Below, one piece after another: positions 60,980 through 64,000 of a DNA stretch of 64,000 nucleotides (position 1 is its first letter; each line of letters starts with the position of its first letter). Source of the stretch: Brevundimonas sp. (GTDB lineage: Bacteria; Pseudomonadota; Alphaproteobacteria; Caulobacterales; Caulobacteraceae); NCBI RefSeq assembly GCF_019636155.1, contig NZ_JAHBYB010000007.1:94805-158804 (forward strand), in the 5' to 3' direction. The position numbers were made by a program, and so were the translations under genes. The notes under the pieces are model-generated. The model was not told where the DNA came from. It made no database searches and saw only the letters and a list, made by a program, of their open reading frames with translations.

Positions 60980-62110
60980 GCCCCGCCGATAGGGGCTCAG
61001 GTCCGCCGTCATGGCCGTGATCTCGGCCTCGACCGCCGGCCGTTCGCGCGCCAGGTATTCGGCCACCGCCGCGCGCAGTCCCTCGTGGGCGATATGGTGG
61101 GCGCTGAACACCGGGGTCGGCAGGTATCCGCGCGCGATCTTGTGCTCGCCCTGGGCCCCGGCCTCGACCCGCGACAGGCCGCGTTCGATGGCGAATTCGA
61201 TGGCGCGGTAATAGCAGAGCTCGAAATGCAGGAAGGGGACCTCTTCCAGCGCGCCCCACTGCCGGCCATACAGGGCCTCGCGCCCGATCAGGTTCAGGGC
61301 GCCCGCGATGGGCGCCCCGTCGCGGAAGGCCATGACCAGGGCGATCCGGTCGGCCATCGCCTCGCCGATCAGGCTGAAGAAGTCGCGGGTCAGATAGGGG
61401 CGGCCCCATTTGCGGCCGCCGGTGTCCATGTAGAAGGCGAAGAAGGCGTCCCAGTGCGCCTCGGTGATCGCGTCGCCCGTCAGGACGCGGATGTCCAGCC
61501 CCGCCTGGGCCTCGCGCCGCTCGCGGCGGATGGTCTTGCGTCGCGACGAGGACAGGGCGGCCAGGAAGTCCTCGAACGACCCGTAGCCCCGGTTGGTCCA
61601 GACATACTGCATGTCCATCCGCTGCAGCAGACCGGTCTCGCCCATGGCCGTCCATTCCGCCCCGGTCGGGAAGTTGACGTGCAGCGACGACAGGTCCAGC
61701 CGTTCGGTCAGGGCCATGGCCCCGCTCAGCAGGGCGTCCCGCGCCGCGTCGGTGGCGGCCAGCAGGCGCGGCCCCGTCACCGGGGTGAAGGGCACGGCCG
61801 ACAGCAGCTTGGGATAGTAGCGCCCGCCCGCCCGCTCCAGAGCCTCGGCCCAGGCGTGGTCGAAGACATATTCCCCCTGGCTATGCCCCTTCAGATACAG
61901 GGGCATGACCCCGACGACCGTGTCCGCCTGGTCGCGCACGCTCAGGTGCCGGGGCCCCCAGCCCTGGCGCGGAACCGCGCTGCCCGAGGCCTCGCAGGCG
62001 TGCAGGAAGTCGTAGCTGACGAAAGGATCGCCCGTCGGGTCCGCACAGGCGTTCCAGTCCGCGCGGCCGATGGCTTCGATGGAATCGTGGACCTGGACCT
62101 GAAGGGTCAC
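60977..62110 (-). CDS. GNAT/FemAB-like N-acyltransferase (DUF482 family)
   Basis: The 377-residue protein resembles the PF04339-type family ('peptidoglycan biosynthesis' GNAT proteins). It starts VQVHDSIEAIGRADWNACA and has DPFVSYDFLHACEASGSA, GVMPLYLKGHSQGEYVFDHAWAEAL, RRKTIRRERREA, FYMDTGGRKWGRPYLTRDFF, and EVPFLHFELCYYRAIEFAIERGLSRVEAGAQGEHKIARGY. The role is not established; FemAB-type relatives add amino acids to peptidoglycan. The GTG start overlaps the RidA stop (GTGA). The stop is part of repeat element C1. Confidence 0.87.
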   Translation of the reverse strand: MTLQVQVHDSIEAIGRADWNACADPTGDPFVSYDFLHACEASGSAVPRQGWGPRHLSVRDQADTVVGVMPLYLKGHSQGEYVFDHAWAEALERAGGRYYPKLLSAVPFTPVTGPRLLAATDAARDALLSGAMALTERLDLSSLHVNFPTGAEWTAMGETGLLQRMDMQYVWTNRGYGSFEDFLAALSSSRRKTIRRERREAQAGLDIRVLTGDAITEAHWDAFFAFYMDTGGRKWGRPYLTRDFFSLIGEAMADRIALVMAFRDGAPIAGALNLIGREALYGRQWGALEEVPFLHFELCYYRAIEFAIERGLSRVEAGAQGEHKIARGYLPTPVFSAHHIAHEGLRAAVAEYLARERPAVEAEITAMTADLSPYRRG

Positions 62111-62565
62111 TTCACCTCGACGATGGCGTCGATCTCGACCGCGAAGCCCAGCGGCAGCCGATACACTCCCACGGCCGAACGGGCGTGGCGGCCCTTGTCG
62201 CCGAACACCTCGACCATCAGGTCCGAACAGCCGTTGATCACCGCCGGAATGGCCTCGAAATCGCCCGCCGCCTGGACGAAGCCGCCCAGTTTCACGACCC
62301 GCACGACCCGTTCCAGATCGCCGTCCAGCGCCGCCGACATCTGGGCCAGAAGGTTGACGCCGCACATGCGCGCCGCTTCCTGCGCCCGTTCCGGCGAGAC
62401 GTCGGCCCCGACCGTGCCCTTGACCCCGCCCGCGGCGTCGTTCGACAGCTGGCCCGAGATGTGGACCAGGTCGCCGCTGCGCACGAAGGGCACATAGTTG
62501 GCGACCGCCTTGGCGGGCTCGGGCAGGCTGATGCCCAGTTCGGTCAGGCGGGCGGCGATGCTCAT
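62107..62565 (-). CDS. RidA family protein (YjgF/YER057c/UK114)
   Basis: The 152-residue protein has the RidA trimer fold: AARLTELGISLPEPAKAVANYVPFVRSGDLVHISGQLS, VVRVVKLGGFVQAAGDFEAIPAVINGCSDLMVEVFG, and the final HARSAVGVYRLPLGFAVEIDAIV (with the Arg that binds the enamine carboxylate). RidA proteins deaminate reactive enamines or imines. GAGGAG precedes the ATG at 62565. It overlaps the GNAT gene by 4 bases, so the two are co-translated. Confidence 0.92.
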   Translation of the reverse strand: MSIAARLTELGISLPEPAKAVANYVPFVRSGDLVHISGQLSNDAAGGVKGTVGADVSPERAQEAARMCGVNLLAQMSAALDGDLERVVRVVKLGGFVQAAGDFEAIPAVINGCSDLMVEVFGDKGRHARSAVGVYRLPLGFAVEIDAIVEVK

Positions 62566-62655
62566 GGGGCGCTCCTCTCAGGATGTGGCGGCGGTTTAGC
62601 GCGCTCCGGCGCCGACTTAAAGGTTCGCCAACCCCGATATGCGACCCTGGTGGTC

Positions 62656-63555
62656 ATGGACATGCAGGTTCGCGCCCCGTTTGCCGAATTCCACGCCGTT
62701 CTGGACGGATTGTCTCCGGATGACCGCGCCCTGGTCGGGCGCACGGCGGATCGGGCCGCCGCAGCCGCAGCCTCGGCCGCCGCCCACTGGGACTTCGCCC
62801 TTCCGGCCGCCCGGGTCGATGCGGTGATCGGCGATGCGGCGCCCGACGCCGTGCGGCGCGGCCTGATCGCCCACTGGGCCCTGGGCCTGTCCGAACGGGC
62901 GGTGGCGGCCGGTCTGCCGCCGGCGGTCCTGGCCCTCTATCCTTTCTGGCTTGAGAAGCTGGCGGCCTTTCTGGCGGCGGGGGTCGAACCCTACGATCCC
63001 GACTTCTGGGCCAAGGACGTGCGCTTCGCCCTGGCCCTCAGCGTGCCGGGCGCCCGGTCCCAGGTACTCGACCTGTCCTCGCCCATGGGGCCGGGCCAGG
63101 TGATCCGCCATGTGCGTGAAGGCTGGGGCTTCAAGGCCCTGTTCGACTATCTGCGCGCCGGCCATCGCAAGACCTGGCTGGAGGTCCACACCGAGAGCCG
63201 GCACCTGGACGACTTCAACGAGGACGGCTGGAACCGGGCCTGGGCCACGGCGGCCGAGATCTGCCGGGTCCGCCCCGACCTGGCCGGCATGATCGGCTCA
63301 AGCTGGTTCTACGACCCGCCCCTGACCGAGATCAGCCCGCGCCTGGCCCACCTGCGGCTGAATCCGCTGAACGGCGGCGCCTTCATGGTCCATCAGGGGC
63401 CGGACGAGATCCACACCCTGCGCGCCTCGACCGCCTCGCCGACGCGCAAGGCCCTGATCGACAGCGGTGAATACACGGCCCGGTCCTGGTTGATGGTCTG
63501 GCCCCGCAAGGCCCTGATCGCCTGGGCCGACCGCCGCGCGGCGGAAGCGGCCTAG
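62656..63555 (+). CDS. Conserved hypothetical protein, about 300 residues
   Basis: The 299-residue protein has an Ala-rich N-terminal helical region and a central LYPFWLEKLAAFLAAGVEPYDPDFWAKDVRFALALSVPGA, then HTESRHLDDFNEDGWNRAWATAAEICRVRPDLAGMIGSSWFYDPPL and YTARSWLMVWPR. No domain is recognised. The repeated Trp-Pro and Phe-Asp patterns suggest a real, conserved globular protein. It is divergent from RidA (90-base gap) and its TAG stop is the first bases of palindromic element C2. Confidence 0.72.
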   Translation: MDMQVRAPFAEFHAVLDGLSPDDRALVGRTADRAAAAAASAAAHWDFALPAARVDAVIGDAAPDAVRRGLIAHWALGLSERAVAAGLPPAVLALYPFWLEKLAAFLAAGVEPYDPDFWAKDVRFALALSVPGARSQVLDLSSPMGPGQVIRHVREGWGFKALFDYLRAGHRKTWLEVHTESRHLDDFNEDGWNRAWATAAEICRVRPDLAGMIGSSWFYDPPLTEISPRLAHLRLNPLNGGAFMVHQGPDEIHTLRASTASPTRKALIDSGEYTARSWLMVWPRKALIAWADRRAAEAA

Positions 63556-63762
63556 GATTTGGACTCCCAACCGAGCCCAGGTTTCACAGGGACGTTCAAA
63601 TACTCCGTCACCCTCGGGCTTGTCCCGAGGGCCCATCCTTGCATCGTCCACGAACGCGGATGGTGTTGACCAAAAGCCAGAACAGCCACCAGTCCGGCCT
63701 GCGGCCGCCATGGGCCCTCGGGACAAGCCCGAGGGTGACGACCTCTATGGGTTCATAATCTA
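63553..63762. repeat. Palindromic element type C, copy 2, stop codon to stop codon
   Basis: Arms at 63607-63636 and 63710-63739 are the same 30-base inverted repeat as in copy 1, again spaced to give 133 bases in all. The middle differs at roughly a quarter of positions. The outer ends are TAGGATTTGGACTCCCAA (left) and TAGATTATGAACCC (right, other strand). The left TAG is the stop of the hypothetical gene and the right TAG is the stop of the deacetylase gene. Confidence 0.9.
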
Positions 63763-64000
63763 AGCCGCCACCCGGTCCAGGGCGGCGCCTACCGGCAGGA
63801 TGTCCAGACCCGCCGCCTTGGCCAGCCGGATCAGGCGGTCGATGTCCTCGGGGCGACAGCCATAGGGTGTCGGCCGGTCCGACACGTCATGCCCATAGGC
63901 GATCAGCCAGCCGCCGTCATCCGCCGCCTGTCGCACCAGGGCCTCCAGGTCGTATCCGGGCAGGCGCCGCGATTCCAGGCCGATGGCCTGCAGATTGGCT
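63760..64000 (-). CDS. Polysaccharide deacetylase family protein, C-terminal part (runs off window)
   Basis: The last 79 codons of a minus-strand gene are present, ending in TAG at 63760-63762. The C-terminal segment GGWLIAYGHDVSDRPTPYGCRPEDIDRLIRLAKAAG matches the end of NodB-type deacetylases, where the His in the THDV-like strand lines the active site. The N-terminal metal motifs are outside the window. It is convergent with the hypothetical gene across element C2. Confidence 0.75.
   Translation of the reverse strand, partial: ANLQAIGLESRRLPGYDLEALVRQAADDGGWLIAYGHDVSDRPTPYGCRPEDIDRLIRLAKAAGLDILPVGAALDRVAA

Overview
The window is a GC-rich chromosomal segment (most third codon positions are G or C) of an alphaproteobacterium, most likely Brevundimonas or a close Caulobacteraceae relative. 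Pointers are a class I lysyl-tRNA synthetase, a phoR-pstC-pstA-pstB-phoU-phoB cluster without pstS (the arrangement of Caulobacter crescentus), several hybrid histidine kinases, a C-X14-C-X2-C type QueE, and many palindromic intergenic repeats. The assignment is inferred from gene content, not from a database search. I see no prophage, CRISPR array, insertion sequence or defence island; nearly everything is housekeeping or regulatory.

Layout. 1-8 kb: a partial M20 peptidase, a small membrane protein, an ArsC-like reductase and the tamA-tamB outer-membrane module. 8-12 kb: a lipoprotein, a hybrid kinase, a CoA-transferase, a DUF3293 protein and tRNA-Lys(UUU). 12-18 kb: tgt and queA (queuosine), lysK and an SH3 protein, separated by four kinds of palindromic repeat. 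18-23.7 kb: an S24 repressor, a membrane protein, two paralogous small helical proteins, two hotdog thioesterases, a ligase-associated exonuclease and a CBS-domain hybrid kinase. 23.9-28.4 kb: queC-queE-queD, a lipoprotein, a thioesterase and an HxlR regulator with a GST. 28.4-35.5 kb: an S9 peptidase, a hemerythrin, mnmA, a DUF1801 protein, a small protein divergent from a WYL regulator, and a gluzincin-like protein. 35.5-38.6 kb: an ScfR/RamB-type regulator divergent from aceA (glyoxylate shunt). 38.6-47.5 kb: an MHYT hybrid kinase and the phosphate cluster. 47.5-54.8 kb: hslO, an SDR with a membrane tail, a SerB-SerA fusion, a GDSL autotransporter and an M23 peptidase. 54.9-64 kb: a CocE/NonD hydrolase, a NatA/NatB-like ABC exporter, a DD-carboxypeptidase with SPOR domain, a GNAT/FemAB-like protein with RidA, a conserved hypothetical gene and a partial polysaccharide deacetylase.

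Functional threads. Five queuosine genes are present in two clusters. Three of their products are unusual: QueA carries an in-frame palindromic repeat of about 50 residues, Tgt lacks two of the three cysteines of its zinc site, and QueD has Tyr where the catalytic Cys should be. Phosphate sensing, transport and response form one operon-like block with a Pho-box-like site before pstC.

The most interesting non-gene structure is the set of interspersed palindromic elements. One family (about 210 bp, two copies) runs exactly from the stop codon of one gene to the stop codon of its convergent neighbour. Elsewhere in the window three convergent pairs share a single 4-nt YTAR stop overlap, which suggests that overlap as the insertion site.
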